A stretch of 64,000 nucleotides of DNA from Maylandia zebra (GCF_041146795.1 NC_135184.1:2443967-2507966), one strand, 5' to 3'. Counted from the stretch's first letter, positions 32,657 to 43,417 are shown. The notes: generated by a model from the sequence alone, not told the origin. Translations and numbers: made by a program.

Positions 32657-33180
32657 TGTTACGTGCCTGTGTTGGTGGGTTATCTGTTTCTTAATGTGTG
32701 TATGCAAATTCACCTGTGCAGGGGCTCGACTGTGATTGGTGGACCTAAGGAGCGGCCTGATGTAACTGGTTCCTGCTGTGGACATGGACTATAAAAGGGC
32801 GACCGAACAGCTGCGGCGCGGGGGGTGTGGCAGACTTCCCGTTCACTTGCCTCAGGTCCAGACGGAGCAGCCGTAGCAATAGCTATTTGGTTAAAAGGTC
32901 GGGCACGTGTGTGAAGTGCGGAGCAAGTAGGGGTGAGCTGCCGATTATTTTGGGAAGCCTTCTTTTCTCCTGTGTTTGTAGACCAGGGAGGTCAGACTGT
33001 GTTGTTTCTTTCTTTTCTTTTCCATAAACAGGTCAGAGGGGAACCGAAGCCTAGGTTGAGTTTTGTTTGTTGTGTTGGCCTTAGCTCACCCCGAAATTAT
33101 ACACTCCCACTACTGTGAGTGCCATTGTTGTCAATAAACTATTGTTAAAAGTCCGATGCTGTGGCTGTGTCTGTGTCTGT

Positions 33181-33600
33181 TTTTTTTTTTGTTTTTTTTT
33201 GGCCTGTCCCATTTGGTTCTTTAGCCATCAGAATTGTTGTCTGAAGACCAACAAGGATACCCAATGGATTTACTTTGCCAAATGGATCTTCGTGGCATTG
33301 CCGTATTGGTCCATGTGGTCGATCTTTGTTTTTATTATTTATTATATTTTATTTTCAGATGTTACAGATGGGACAGACATGAGTGAGGGATAGGAAAGGG
33401 AGAAAGAAAGAGGAAGGAAAGGAAAAACAGAAGGGGAGAGGGACAGTGAGAAAGGGGGGGAGAAAAAAAATAAAAAATCTCTTGGATCACCTGTTGAGAG
33501 AAAAATAGAAAACAAGCAAAAAAAACAAAAAAAACAAAGCAACATACTAAACACAACACCATCGCATTAATCTAGCTAAGTGTAAACAGCAGTAAATACT
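33181..33600 (+). repeat. Foreign segment replacing the 5' LTR end
   Basis: Starts in a T-rich run where 5' and 3' LTRs stop matching. It contains the repeat also found inverted at 28095-28385 and ends in an A-rich stretch (33500-33545). The gag frame resumes after about 33640. A T-rich start and A-rich end point to a retroposed piece, possibly with a deletion of the host element. Confidence 0.55.
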
Positions 33601-33640
33601 AAATATTCAATGTTGTTGTGCAGCACGCAGAAAGAGTGAG

Positions 33641-34450
33641 GTGCGTGGGAGGATGGAGTTTTCTTTAGATGACTTTGTTACCTCGCCTTCTTGGGATAAG
33701 ATAGAGTTGTGTAGAAAGGCGGATTTGCTTATTATAGCAAGTTTTTTTGATATCAAAGTGTCCTATAATGCCCGTAAAGCGGAGGTGAGGGATGCTTTGT
33801 GTGTAGGCTTGGTGGAGCGGGGCATTCTCCCTTCCCCGACGGCAGCTGTAAAGCGGCCTGGTAGGGGCGGCGTGGAGGTGGCTCCGGAGGCTGAGCCGGA
33901 GCCAGATGCCAAAGGACCCGTTGGCATGTTGGCTGAGGTGGAGCCTGATGCGGATGAGGCGGGGTCGGATGTGGCAGAGGTGGGGTCTGGGGCGGCTGAG
34001 GAGCCTCAGGCAGTAGGGTCTACGGAGGACCTCTGTTTGACCCTCCGTATAAGGGAGGTAGAGGTTCGCGCTAAAGAGCTTGAGGTGCAAGCTATGCACC
34101 TCCGGGTCAGAGCGTTGGAGTTGGAGCGTAAGCCCGCCGCTGTCTCGACACCTGTTTCCGCTGCCTCCACACCTACCTCGAGTCGCCCTGACACATCCAC
34201 AGTTGCTTCACCAAGTTTTGACATCACCAAACATGTTAAACTAGTACCTCCGTTTCGGGAGTCCGAGGTTGATTCCTATTTTAACGCTTTTGAGCGTATA
34301 GCAGCTGCATTGAGTTGGCCTAAGGAGTTCTGGGCGCTGCTACTCCAGTGTAAGTTAATCGGCAAGGCTCAGGAAGTATGTACTAGCCTTTCCGTTAACG
34401 AAAGCCTCCAATATGATATCGTAAAAAAAATCAATTCTGCACGCGTATGA
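33641..34450 (+). CDS. Gmr1-like gag, N-terminal part (frameshifted)
   Basis: First gag frame, 269 codons with the likely start at MEFSLDD (33653). The sequence begins with a leucine- and charge-rich segment, has an acidic proline/alanine-rich middle and a short coiled-coil-like stretch (KELEVQAMHLRVRALELE), and ends in capsid-like sequence (KLVPPFRESEVDSYFNAFER). The frame is lost in a run of eight A bases near 34424-34431. The reading continues in another frame at about 34440 (YELVPEAYRQKFRK). The homopolymer suggests a one-base slip. Confidence 0.8.
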   Translation: MRGRMEFSLDDFVTSPSWDKIELCRKADLLIIASFFDIKVSYNARKAEVRDALCVGLVERGILPSPTAAVKRPGRGGVEVAPEAEPEPDAKGPVGMLAEVEPDADEAGSDVAEVGSGAAEEPQAVGSTEDLCLTLRIREVEVRAKELEVQAMHLRVRALELERKPAAVSTPVSAASTPTSSRPDTSTVASPSFDITKHVKLVPPFRESEVDSYFNAFERIAAALSWPKEFWALLLQCKLIGKAQEVCTSLSVNESLQYDIVKKINSARV

Positions 34451-34514
34451 ATTAGTTCCTGAAGCTTACCGTCAGAAATTTCGTAAAAGTAAAAAGACCG
34501 CTGAACAAACCTTT

Positions 34515-34943
34515 GTGGAGTTTGCCCGTGAGAAACATCACTTGTTTGAACGCTGGATGCAAGCCAGCAAAGTGAAGGATATTGAGGGATTGAAGGAGTT
34601 GGTTCTTTTAGAAGAATTTAAAAAGTCTCTCCCGGATCAGTTGGTAGTTTATCTAAATGAGCAGAAGGTGATGTCCCTGGCAAAAGCAGCAGTTTTAGCA
34701 GATGAATTCACCCTCACACATAAAATCATTTTTCCATTTTCAACCGGGGCAGGACGAGAAGTGAGGGGAGGGCAGGAGAAGAGACAAAAATCTCCTAAAC
34801 AGACCCAAAGGGCGATACAGGAGGAAACCGAAAGGCGGGAATGTTTTTATTGCCGTGAGTCTGGTCACCTGATCGCCAGTTGTCCTGCGCTGCGGAAGAG
34901 CAGCGCAGAGGGTCTAAGGGACCCGTGGGGCTCATTAAAGTAG
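34515..34943 (+). CDS. Gmr1-like gag, SCAN-like and zinc-knuckle part
   Basis: Continuation of gag after the frameshift. The segment KTAEQTFVEFAREKHHLFER (just before and across the first Met) and LEEFKKSLPDQLVVYLNEQK matches the layout of the vertebrate SCAN domain, which is thought to derive from the capsid of Gmr1-like elements. A zinc knuckle CFYCRESGHLIASC (CX2CX4HX4C) follows. The frame ends at 34943, and the protease frame overlaps it from about 34880, so a second frameshift lies there. Confidence 0.8.
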   Translation: MEFAREKHHLFERWMQASKVKDIEGLKELVLLEEFKKSLPDQLVVYLNEQKVMSLAKAAVLADEFTLTHKIIFPFSTGAGREVRGGQEKRQKSPKQTQRAIQEETERRECFYCRESGHLIASCPALRKSSAEGLRDPWGSLK

Positions 34944-35575
34944 TTTCCCCACCTATCGGTCCTGATCAGACGCAGGGGTGTGACCCAGAGATGGAGGTAG
35001 AGTCCCCTTTTAAACCTTTCCTTTCCCAAGGCTTCGTTTCGGTGGCAGGAGAAGAGAAGGACAGGGTTCCTATCACCATTCTCCGAGACACCGGGGCACA
35101 TCAATCTTTTATGTTAGATGATGTGTTGCCACTGACGGATAAAACCGCCTGCCACACGGATGTGTTGGTGTGGGGAATTGAAATGAGTGTTCTTCAGGCG
35201 CCCCTTCACAGAGTATATCTACACTCACCTATCACAACTGGACCTGTGAAGGTCGCCATAAGACGACAGTTGCCGTTCAAAGGTGTGTCGTTTATCTTGG
35301 GCAACGATTTGGCCGGGGGGAAAGTGTTTCCACCGCCTGAAGTGATGGATACACCTGTTGCAGCTGATCCAAAAGCGACAGTTTTTCCCGTTTGCGCTGT
35401 TACGCGGGCGCAAGCGTGTAAATTTGCTGATGTGGTTAGTATCTCAGATACATTTGTGGCTGGGGAGCAAAAACCTTCTGTACGGGAGAAAGACAGTGTG
35501 GGGGATGTTAAGGTTCAAAAATTGAGGAAGGAGAGTACAAACAACCATGGTCCAAGAGCTTGGTCAAACAATTGA
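34880..35575 (+). CDS. Gmr1-like protease region (interrupted)
   Basis: Retroviral-type aspartic protease region with the active site ITILRDTGAHQSFML and a later ILGNDLAGGKVFPPP segment. It starts within an overlap with the zinc-knuckle frame. The frame runs into the LTR-like insertion at about 35548, so its last residues are not native. The first Met is arbitrary. Confidence 0.78.
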   Translation: MSCAAEEQRRGSKGPVGLIKVVSPPIGPDQTQGCDPEMEVESPFKPFLSQGFVSVAGEEKDRVPITILRDTGAHQSFMLDDVLPLTDKTACHTDVLVWGIEMSVLQAPLHRVYLHSPITTGPVKVAIRRQLPFKGVSFILGNDLAGGKVFPPPEVMDTPVAADPKATVFPVCAVTRAQACKFADVVSISDTFVAGEQKPSVREKDSVGDVKVQKLRKESTNNHGPRAWSNN

Positions 35576-36724
35576 TTTTAATGAATACACGCGTGGGAAG
35601 ACCACTCTGTACGCAGACAGGGATTGATCTTCGACTTAATCAAAGCATACACAGATTTTTATAGCATCAGGGTTTGAATTAATGATGCCCCTTCATACGT
35701 CACAGACAGAATATATACATACGTCAAATCAAAACCACAATGACTTTTAACACAGTTTAAAAAAACATCATCTTCTATTTTCATGGCCGATTCCTCCAGT
35801 CAACCTTTTGACTTCCTGTTCAGCCACTCATCGTGCAAGACCTCGTTCCTTATTTTCAGAGACAACAAGGAACGGTTCCTCTTTTACCGAGACAATTTCG
35901 TAGTTACAACCAGACATGACTAACCTCTCACCTATAAATAAATCTAACTAATGTGTGTGTGTATGTGTTGACCTCACTCAGCCTCTATGTCACCTCTCGC
36001 CTACTAACTGTCTGTGTCTCGTCCTTAAATGCTCTCTCATCTCACCCGTTGCACTTCTGACCTTTCACCAGAACAGAGGCTCCTCCTTATGTACAATAAC
36101 CTAACTGAAACTACATGTACTATGTTGAATAAATGTTTTAATCAAGAACCTCTAATGAAAGCTTAATAAAAGAATATAAAAGTATAACAGACAATTTGAA
36201 TAACCTAGTAATTCAAATAGCCTCGTCTAGCCAGCTCCTCAGAATAACTTAGACTCTGCTTTCACTTCTGCAAACTCTCTGCAAACCTGCAGCTTCCTGT
36301 CAGCCTGTGACTTTAGTCTTTCTGAAAGACACACTGTTTAAACCTCTGAATGCAATATACTAAAAGCTTAATATAAAAATGACCTGATATAAGTGTTTTG
36401 TAAGCATGTATTGCAATTCCTTCTATGTTCTAATTTCCCTCAGCATGTATCACCTGGACAGTCATGTCAGTGAAGCTTAAGACCCTTAATGAACCGAACA
36501 TCAACTCAAAATAAGCACAGATATGCAATATGTATAAAATAGTTAAAACTGCATCTGGAATACAAGGTTAATATGATAACCGTATGCATAAACATCTTAA
36601 GGCCATCTTAAAGCTATCTGTTACATTGTTAAAGCAATGATCATACTACAGATTATATTATTAATGCAATGGTAATGATGATGATTATTTAACAATAGCA
36701 GTAAAATAATTTCCCTGCTCCACA
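35548..36724 (-). mobile_element. Solo-LTR-like insertion between protease and integrase
   Basis: About 1,177 bp foreign to the Gmr1-like element. On the minus strand it begins TGTGGAGCAGGG and ends CTTGGACCA. It has a TATA-like GCTATAAAAATC and, about 80 bases later, an ATTAAAATC polyadenylation-like sequence close to its end. That is the layout of a retroviral or gypsy LTR. No clear target duplication is visible, so the borders are approximate. Confidence 0.5.
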
Positions 36725-36738
36725 GCGATAAATACAGT

Positions 36739-39015
36739 GTGCTAAACTTAATACCGGCATTGAGCGGCGATGTGAATAAAGACGCTTTGGTAAGCGCTCA
36801 GGAAAACGACAAGTCTTTGAGTTCCTGTTTTGCAGCCGTTGTCACGGCTGGGGAAAGCACCCTTCCCCGTTTTTTCCTGCAGGATGGCGTGTTAATGAGG
36901 TGGTGGTCTTCTGATCAGAGTGGAACATCAAGTGTTACACAGGTGCTGGTACCAGCTCAGCATCGTGATCAGGTGCTAAGCTTAGCACATGATGCCGGCA
37001 TGGCTGGGCACCTCAGAATAAATAAAACTTATTACCGAGTGCTGGGCAATTTCTTTTGGCCTGGCTTAAAAAAACATGTAGCTGCTTACTGTCGATCTTG
37101 TGCCACCTGCCAGTTGGTGGGCAAACCCAATAAGCCCATTCCACCTGCGCCATTAACTCCTATTCCAATAATGAGTGAACCTTTTGAAAAGGTAATACTA
37201 GACTGTGTGGGACCGTTGCCGAGAACAAAAGCCGGTCATCAGTATATTCTTACTGTAATGTGCTCAGCAACGAGATTTCCGGAAGCCATTCTGCTGCGTA
37301 CGGTGAAAGCCAAAGCAGTAATTAAAGCTTTGATTAAATTCTTTTCTGTGTTTGGGCTGCCGAAAATCATTCAAACGGACCAAGCCACCAACTTCATGTG
37401 CAGAATCTTTGCACAGGTTGTTAAAGAACTACATGCTAAGCATGTTACATCCAGTCCATATCACCCTGAAAGTCAAGGTGCTTTGGAAAGGTTCCACCAA
37501 ACTCTCAAAGTTATGTTACGTAAGTTCTGTTTGGAGTCTGGTAAAGAGTGGGATGAGGGGTTGCCCCTATTGTTGTTTGTCATTAGGGAGGCTAAACAGG
37601 AGTCGCTGGGATTTAGCCCCGCGCAGTTGGTTTTCGGACATGTGGTCCGAGGCCCTCTCCGACTTTTGAGGGAAAAATGGCTGTCGGAGGCCCCAGAGGA
37701 GCCGTGTAGTGTACATGACTATGTGAGTCAGCTTCGAGATAGGCTTCGCCTAGCGTGGAAAATAGCCGGGGGAAACTTAAAGCAAGCGCAAACTAAAATG
37801 AAGGCTCGTTTTGACAAAAAAGCTGTGGATAGAAGTTTTCAACCAGGGGAGAAGGTGTTGATGTTACTGCCTGTGGTAGGGTCCAGTTTACTAACACAGT
37901 TTGCTGGTCCTTACAGTATGGAATATAAACTTGACAATAACCATTATGTGATTCGCACTCCAGATCGGCGGCGAAAAACCAGGGTTTGTCATGTGAATAC
38001 GTTGAAACTGTTCTATCCCCGTAAGCAAAATACAACAGCGCCCCCGGTGTGCGCTGTTGCCATCCTCCCCGCCTACAAACTGTCGGATGACGGATTATCT
38101 GGGAGGGATGATGCTGCATTAGGTAGTGGGCTGAAAAATTCAGTAATTTTAAATGATCTTGAATCACTTGTTGCCGATTTACCTGAAACTGCTCAAACTG
38201 ATATCATTACTCTGATAAAAAATAACTTGTCACTTTTCTCTGATCACCCGCGCCAAATGACTGTCTTAAGTCATGACATTGATGTGGAGGGGCATAAGCC
38301 AATTAAACAACATGCGTACCGGGTGAATCCAGTAAAAAGGGAAATAATGCAGAGAGAAGTCAATTACCTCCTTGAGCATGGCTTAGCCGTTCCAAGTGCT
38401 AGTGCATGGAGCTCCCCATGTGTGTTAGTGCCCAAATCTGACAATACTCCTCGATTCTGCACGGATTATCGAAAGGTGAATGTGGCCACTAAAGCAGACT
38501 CTTTCCCATTACCTAGGATGGATGACTGTGTTGATCGGGTGGGATCCGCTACTTATGTGACCAAATTGGATTTATTAAAGGGATATTGGCAGGTCCCTTT
38601 AACTGCAAGAGCGTCTGAGATCTCTGCATTCGTTACCCCCGATCACTTCCTTCAGTATACCGTGATGCCCTTTGGCTTGCGTAATGCACCAGCGACATTG
38701 GCTAAGGTTTTGGCCGGGGTCCCTAACTGTGAGGCCTACTTAGATGATGTGGTCATTTATTCTGCTTCCTGGAGCAATCATCTCCAAACCCTCTTAACTG
38801 TTTTTAAGCGTTTCGAGGAAGCATCGCTCACTGTAAATCTGACCAAATGTGAGTTTGGAAAAGCCACCATCACCTACCTCGGAAAGCAGGTGGGTGATGG
38901 TGGCTGTGTGCGACTCATGCGCTGGTCCCTCCTTTTACAAGACTTCAACTTACAAATTAGCCATAAAAAGGGCCTCGATAATGTCCTCGCTGATGCCCTA
39001 TCTAGAGCAGTGTAA
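36739..39015 (+). CDS. Gmr1-like integrase-reverse transcriptase polyprotein (truncated RNase H)
   Basis: A continuous frame of 758 codons opening with GTG at the edge of the insertion, so it is a polyprotein fragment. Residues 84-124 form the integrase HHCC module (HX6H, CX2C). The core has Asp155, Asp214 and Glu250, a correct D,D35E triad. A GPY-type module lies at about 388-405. RT follows from about 510: TDYRKVN, TKLDLLKGYWQVPL, VMPFGLRNAPAT and the active site YLDDVVIYS (667-675). After YLGKQVG (about 719) the sequence jumps to the very end of RNase H (DNVLADALSRAV), so most of RNase H is deleted in frame. The triad and YLDD are intact, but without RNase H it cannot be autonomous. Confidence 0.9.
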   Translation: MLNLIPALSGDVNKDALVSAQENDKSLSSCFAAVVTAGESTLPRFFLQDGVLMRWWSSDQSGTSSVTQVLVPAQHRDQVLSLAHDAGMAGHLRINKTYYRVLGNFFWPGLKKHVAAYCRSCATCQLVGKPNKPIPPAPLTPIPIMSEPFEKVILDCVGPLPRTKAGHQYILTVMCSATRFPEAILLRTVKAKAVIKALIKFFSVFGLPKIIQTDQATNFMCRIFAQVVKELHAKHVTSSPYHPESQGALERFHQTLKVMLRKFCLESGKEWDEGLPLLLFVIREAKQESLGFSPAQLVFGHVVRGPLRLLREKWLSEAPEEPCSVHDYVSQLRDRLRLAWKIAGGNLKQAQTKMKARFDKKAVDRSFQPGEKVLMLLPVVGSSLLTQFAGPYSMEYKLDNNHYVIRTPDRRRKTRVCHVNTLKLFYPRKQNTTAPPVCAVAILPAYKLSDDGLSGRDDAALGSGLKNSVILNDLESLVADLPETAQTDIITLIKNNLSLFSDHPRQMTVLSHDIDVEGHKPIKQHAYRVNPVKREIMQREVNYLLEHGLAVPSASAWSSPCVLVPKSDNTPRFCTDYRKVNVATKADSFPLPRMDDCVDRVGSATYVTKLDLLKGYWQVPLTARASEISAFVTPDHFLQYTVMPFGLRNAPATLAKVLAGVPNCEAYLDDVVIYSASWSNHLQTLLTVFKRFEEASLTVNLTKCEFGKATITYLGKQVGDGGCVRLMRWSLLLQDFNLQISHKKGLDNVLADALSRAV

Positions 39016-39065
39016 ACAGGTAGGAATTAAACATGCAGTGGATGTTTAATTCTTATGGTGGGGGG

Positions 39066-39647
39066 TGTTACGTGCCTGTGTTGGTGGGTTATCTGTTTCT
39101 TAATGTGTGTATGCAAATTCACCTGTGCAGGGGCTCGGCTGTGATTGGTGGACCTAAGGAGCGGCCTGATGTAACTGGTTCCTGCTGTGGACATGGACTA
39201 TAAAAGGGCGACCGAACAGCTGCGGCGCGGGGGGTGTGGCAGACTTCCCTTTCACTTGCCTCAGGTCCAGACGGAGCAGCCGTAGCAATAGCTATTTGGT
39301 TAAAAGGTCGGGCACGTGTGTGAAGTGCGGAGCAAGTAGGGGTGAGCTGCCGATTATTTTGGGAAGCCTTCTTTTCTCCTGTGTTTGTAGACCAGGGAGG
39401 TCAGACTGTGTTGTTTCTTTCTTTTCTTTTCCATAAACAGGTCAGAGGGGAACCGAAGCCTAGGTTGAGTTTTGTTTGTTGTGTTGGCCTTAGCTCACCC
39501 CGAAATTATACACTCCCACTACTGTGAGTGCCATTGTTGTCAATAAACTATTGTTAAAAGTCCGATGCTGTGGCTGTGTCTGTTTGGGCGTGGGAAGTCA
39601 CGGGACACCCCACTCTTGTTACGGTCATTTCGAGCCGGGTTGTAACA
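39066..39647 (+). repeat. 3' LTR of the Gmr1-like element
   Basis: 582 bp, TGTTACGTG to GGGTTGTAACA. Contains a TATA-like CTATAAAAGG (about 39199) and AATAAAC about 110 bases before the end. Nearly identical to the retained part of the 5' LTR. Confidence 0.9.
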
Positions 39648-39652
39648 GACCC

Positions 39653-40345
39653 CTTCCTCGATTCAAAGGAGGGGGCCTATATTACAAAAATATTTCCCAT
39701 CAGTGTTAAATGAATTAATATTACTGCTGCATATGTTTAAGGTAGATCTAATTTTAAATACATTCTGTTTAATATCCAGCATCATATTCTATAAATCACA
39801 TGTTTGTAATAGCTGCCCTGTGAGGACCAGATAGAAGACCTGAGCTCAGAAACACAGGGTTACATCTGGATTTTTAAAAAAACATTTAAAATATTTGAAT
39901 GACAAAAAAATCGGCTGAATTAAAAGTCTGGAGCAGTGTGTGACATCGATAACTATATGAAAAGAATGAATGATCAGTGATGAATTATGGTCTTTGATCA
40001 GTGGTTGTTGATCAATGGTCATGAGAATTATGATGAAAGAACTGACCTCCCAGCCCATTGTTCCTTCAGTGGGTGTCACGGTTGTTAAAGAGTGGACTCA
40101 GGCGCGGAGCTCAGAAATAAAGACAGTGCGTTTATTTACAGTGCAGTAAGGTGAAAGCAGTGACAACAGATTCTGGGCTGGTTTCAGTCATTATGAAAAT
40201 GTACTGTTTATAAGACTGGGAAAACCTGTAGTCAGCTGAGACTGAAGAAGTCACTCGGATGAGTGACGAAACGTTTCTCCCACTGAAAACGCTACGTCCA
40301 GATGAAGAGAATCAACTTTTGGAGACTGTCGAGAAAGGCTCCCCA
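39653..40345 (-). mobile_element. Penelope-like repeat fragments with LTR-like insertion
   Basis: After the right GACCC the Penelope-type repeat continues briefly. From about 39920 to 40330 there is an inverted copy of the 32335-32600 repeat (GAAGAAGTCACTCGGATGAG, ACGAAACGTTTCTCCCACTG). A roughly 100-bp LTR-like scrap (TGTCACGGTTG at 40074 to about 40175) interrupts it, with TGGG on both sides. The 39660-39920 stretch has no recognisable feature. Confidence 0.55.
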
Positions 40346-40696
40346 CCACAAAGGTAACAAACTCACCCCAGCCACATAAGTACCACACACAAGCATGCAC
40401 ACAGTAAAAAGTGGAGATGCAACGATCACCAGTTTCACATCTGCACAGCTGATTTATAGTTAAGCTGGTCTGTAGAGTTCACATGGAGCCGGTGTGGGTG
40501 AGGGGACTCGCCCAGCTCTAATGACCAAAGTCCAGGTGTTGTCCCTCTGTCCACTGACAAGAAACAAAGAGCTGAGTAGCCTTGCAGGTCAAATCCTACC
40601 AGTCCCCTCAGTATGACAGCTCCCCCCTAGATCGTGGAACTTGTTAGTAACAGGGTTGATGTCAGAGGCCTGAACAGTCAGTCCCAAGAGAGAGTT

Positions 40697-40873
40697 TGTG
40701 GTGGGGCGTGGTCTGCGGTGCCGTGCGGACGCACCTGCACGGCATCCGCAATCACGCCCGCCGTGTTAAAACACGGGGACTCAGGGGTTGGTGTGTGTGT
40801 GGTGTGACGTGAATTAAATAAAGTTGGCTCTGAACGTTGCTCCGTGGTCCCGCCGTGCCTTATTCACGCCACA
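40697..40873 (+). mobile_element. Short solo LTR
   Basis: A 177-bp unit from TGTGGTGGGGCG to TTCACGCCACA, flanked by the perfect 5-bp duplication GAGTT (40692-40696, 40874-40878), with AATAAAG about 55 bases before the end. The size is similar to the 113-bp LTRs of the gypsy element at 13256, but the sequence is different. Confidence 0.8.
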
Positions 40874-40878
40874 GAGTT

Positions 40879-42679
40879 ATATTTAAAGGCCCGGAGTAAC
40901 CTCTAAGAACTGTTTATAATAAAATGATTAATATTCTTATATTAGTTTTACTATTTCACAAAGGTTTAAAAAGGGTATGTCCACAATTTAGACTGTAATT
41001 ACAGGATATTTTACTTTATTTGGCAGGAGAGAAGCAGAGGCAGAATTAAATGATAATAACAGTCACAAAATAATAAGAAAATCACATCAATCATACTTAT
41101 CTCATTAACCTACTCTGAGCTAATGCTGATTTTAAAGGATGAGAGAGGTTGGAGGAGAGAATGAGCAGATCTTGTGCTGAATTTTGTTTCATCTCAGTGT
41201 TTTGTGCTAATGGAAACAATCCAACAGGAAAGCAGGAATCCTTGAATATTCGATACTTCAGGAAAACAGCGAGACCCCAGATCTTCTCAGTGTTGGGAGA
41301 AGCTGCAATCCACCAGGAAAATGATGGGAGTCCAAACCGTTAGAATTATAATCCAACAGAGCAAAGATGATGATGATGATGATGATGATGATGAGCAGAG
41401 ATGGAGGCAAATCCATGTTGAATTTGTAAGTCCATTGTTTGGGCAGCTGCTTGATGTCTCTGGTGTCTCTGCCAGAATTTCCAAAGGTGAATTTCTGGTA
41501 TCCGATCATCTGAACTGCTCATCACACAGAACTGCTGGAAACAGAACCTGAACATCTCTGAGGCTCCAATTTATGCTCTGACAAGTGGTCACTCACCCCA
41601 CCTCTCCTCCCTCTGGCAGGTCGTCACCAATCACTGTGTTTACAGAAGATCAGCAGTTATTTTACTTACTACATTTATTATTTAACATATAGATCAGGAT
41701 CATACTTTGATTATAACTTTGATGAAAAATAAAGATGATTTACTACGAGCACATGGGGAAAAAGCTCTTTTCTTACAGTGATGCCACAAATCTGGATCTA
41801 ACACATGAGGCTGGATGTTAAATCCTTTTACCCCCTCAAAGATGTGATGACAGGGGAAAGTACTTCAGCCTCTCTGTCTCACTTCTTCCATCAGAAACTT
41901 TTTGTTTTTTTATTGAGCTGAGATCAGATTTGTGACGGTCACTCTGATAACTGGATGTTGTTTAAACCATTTTGCCAAAGTTTCTGTACAACTGTGTGTT
42001 TAAACTTCAAGTTCAGCTCTTGAAGCTCTTCAGCTGCTCATGTTGCAGATCCACTGTGAGCTGAACTTCCAATGAAGCTGTTAGAAAAATCAAAGTGATG
42101 TTTCAGATCAGTCAATGAGCTCATTAGTTAATAACTGTGTAAGATGGTGTTATGGTCCCCTGATCCTCTGCTGCCTACCCACCATCGATCTTTCCTCCCT
42201 CTGTTTTCTATCTTTGTCTCTCTGTGAGTGTGGCATTTGTGGTGTGTGTGATGTGTGTCGGTGGGGTTTGGCAGTTCTGCTGGTTCCTGCTCCTCCTCGG
42301 CTGGAGCACCTGCAGTAACTGATAATCAGTCCAGCACATCAGTTTGGAAGAATTTGACTCCATTTTTGACACAGAGCAGCTTTAATTCTGACATGTTGGA
42401 TTTTCTCACATGAACTTCCAGCTCTTTCACACCATTTCTGTTGGACTCTGTTGGACTCGGTTGTTGCAAAGCTCTATTTTTAACAGCAGGCATGGACGCT
42501 GTGTGTTCCTACGAGGCTGCTGGAGCTGATTGAGGCCACTCAGTACAACACTGATGATTCCAGCAGACATGCCACAGCACATTTCAGAAGCATCCCTGAA
42601 GCATCTCTTTGCTCTGCACCACTAAAAATAACTCTGGATCTATTTTGTACAGAAGCTCCATCAAGCTGCACAAAACAGA
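40879..42679. other. V3-J3 spacer, no gene seen
   Basis: AT-rich, with a GAT microsatellite at about 41367-41395. Open frames here are short and overlap the microsatellite or run on the opposite strand. Nothing supported as a gene. Confidence 0.45.
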
Positions 42680-43337
42680 GGAAAATGTGCAGGACAGAAG
42701 AAACAGCAAAGGAAATCCTGTCAGTGTTGAAAATAGAAGAGCCTGTGCAGACCAACATGTTTCTCTTCTAAAATACACCAGGTGTGGTTTGAAGGACGCA
42801 ACAAAACCACATCAGAAAGACATCAGAGACTCATCACATCACTCGCTGGATTCACTGGATTCTTTTTCTTTCACCATTATTTGGAACAAAGAGAACAAAC
42901 GTGACTGGTTTGTGTCATTGTGGTGCTGCATGGCCCACTTTCTCCTGAGATTCAGTTCACAGACAGATGTTCTGATAGTTTTCTTTACAATTTGCTGCTA
43001 GAATTCAAAATTGATTGTGTGATTAATGATGGTGAGCCAGATGGGCCAAACCATGATCCTATCAGCAGCATGTTTCATTGTAGTGGTGCATCATTGATGG
43101 GATAAATGGACTGGTGCTTATATAGTGATTTTCTGTTTCCATGTGGACTAAAGTAGTGGACTGACCAACAGACTGACATTAACATCAGAGCCGTGCTGCT
43201 AGTGTGGCTAAAAGAAAAGAGAAGAAGAGACAGTCATGTTGATATGAACATTAGAGAAACACATCATGGAGCTGAAATATGATCCTGCTTCCTCATTTGG
43301 ACTCATTCACCTCAGCTGACACGTTCAACAGCAGACA
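42680..43337. other. J3 upstream flank (type beta)
   Basis: Copy of the J2 upstream flank (from about 19735), joined to a different sequence on the left. No gene seen. Confidence 0.55.
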
Positions 43338-43365
43338 GGTTTTTGTAGCAGTCTGTCTCACTGTG
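43338..43365 (+). other. 12-RSS of TRGJ3
   Basis: Nonamer GGTTTTTGT (43338-43346), 12-bp spacer, heptamer CACTGTG (43359-43365). Confidence 0.95.
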
Positions 43366-43417
43366 GGAGGATACTACTACTTCATCTTTGGCTCTGGAAC
43401 TAAACTGTCTGTAACAG
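43366..43417 (+). CDS. trgj: TCR gamma J segment 3
   Basis: Fifty-two bases encoding GGYYYFIFGSGTKLSVT plus one base, phase-1 donor CAG|GTAAGA. The core and 3' part equal J2; only the CDR3 end differs (GYYYF against VGWYYR). It splices to C3 at 45247. Confidence 0.93.

Larger units (their letters stand above)
32657..39647 (+). mobile_element. Ty3-type retrotransposon with Gmr1-like domain order
   Basis: Element of about 7.0 kb flanked by the 5-bp duplication GACCC (32652-32656, 39648-39652). The 3' LTR is 582 bp (39066-39647). The 5' LTR (32657 to about 33180) has lost its last about 60-70 bases and the primer-binding site to a foreign segment. A purine-rich TGGTGGGGGG precedes the 3' LTR. 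Internal order is gag with a SCAN-like segment, zinc knuckle, protease, then integrase before RT and a truncated RNase H. Integrase ahead of a Ty3-type RT is the known peculiarity of the Gmr1 group. A 1.2-kb LTR-like insertion splits protease from integrase. Confidence 0.88.

Noticed and set aside
33342..33562. Minus-strand frames rich in Phe, Ser and Pro
   Set aside because: They translate the purine/pyrimidine-biased repeat at 33350-33500 and have no protein features.
41258..41555. Open frames with poly-Asp, poly-Ile, poly-Ser or poly-His runs
   Set aside because: They are translations of a GAT microsatellite in different frames.
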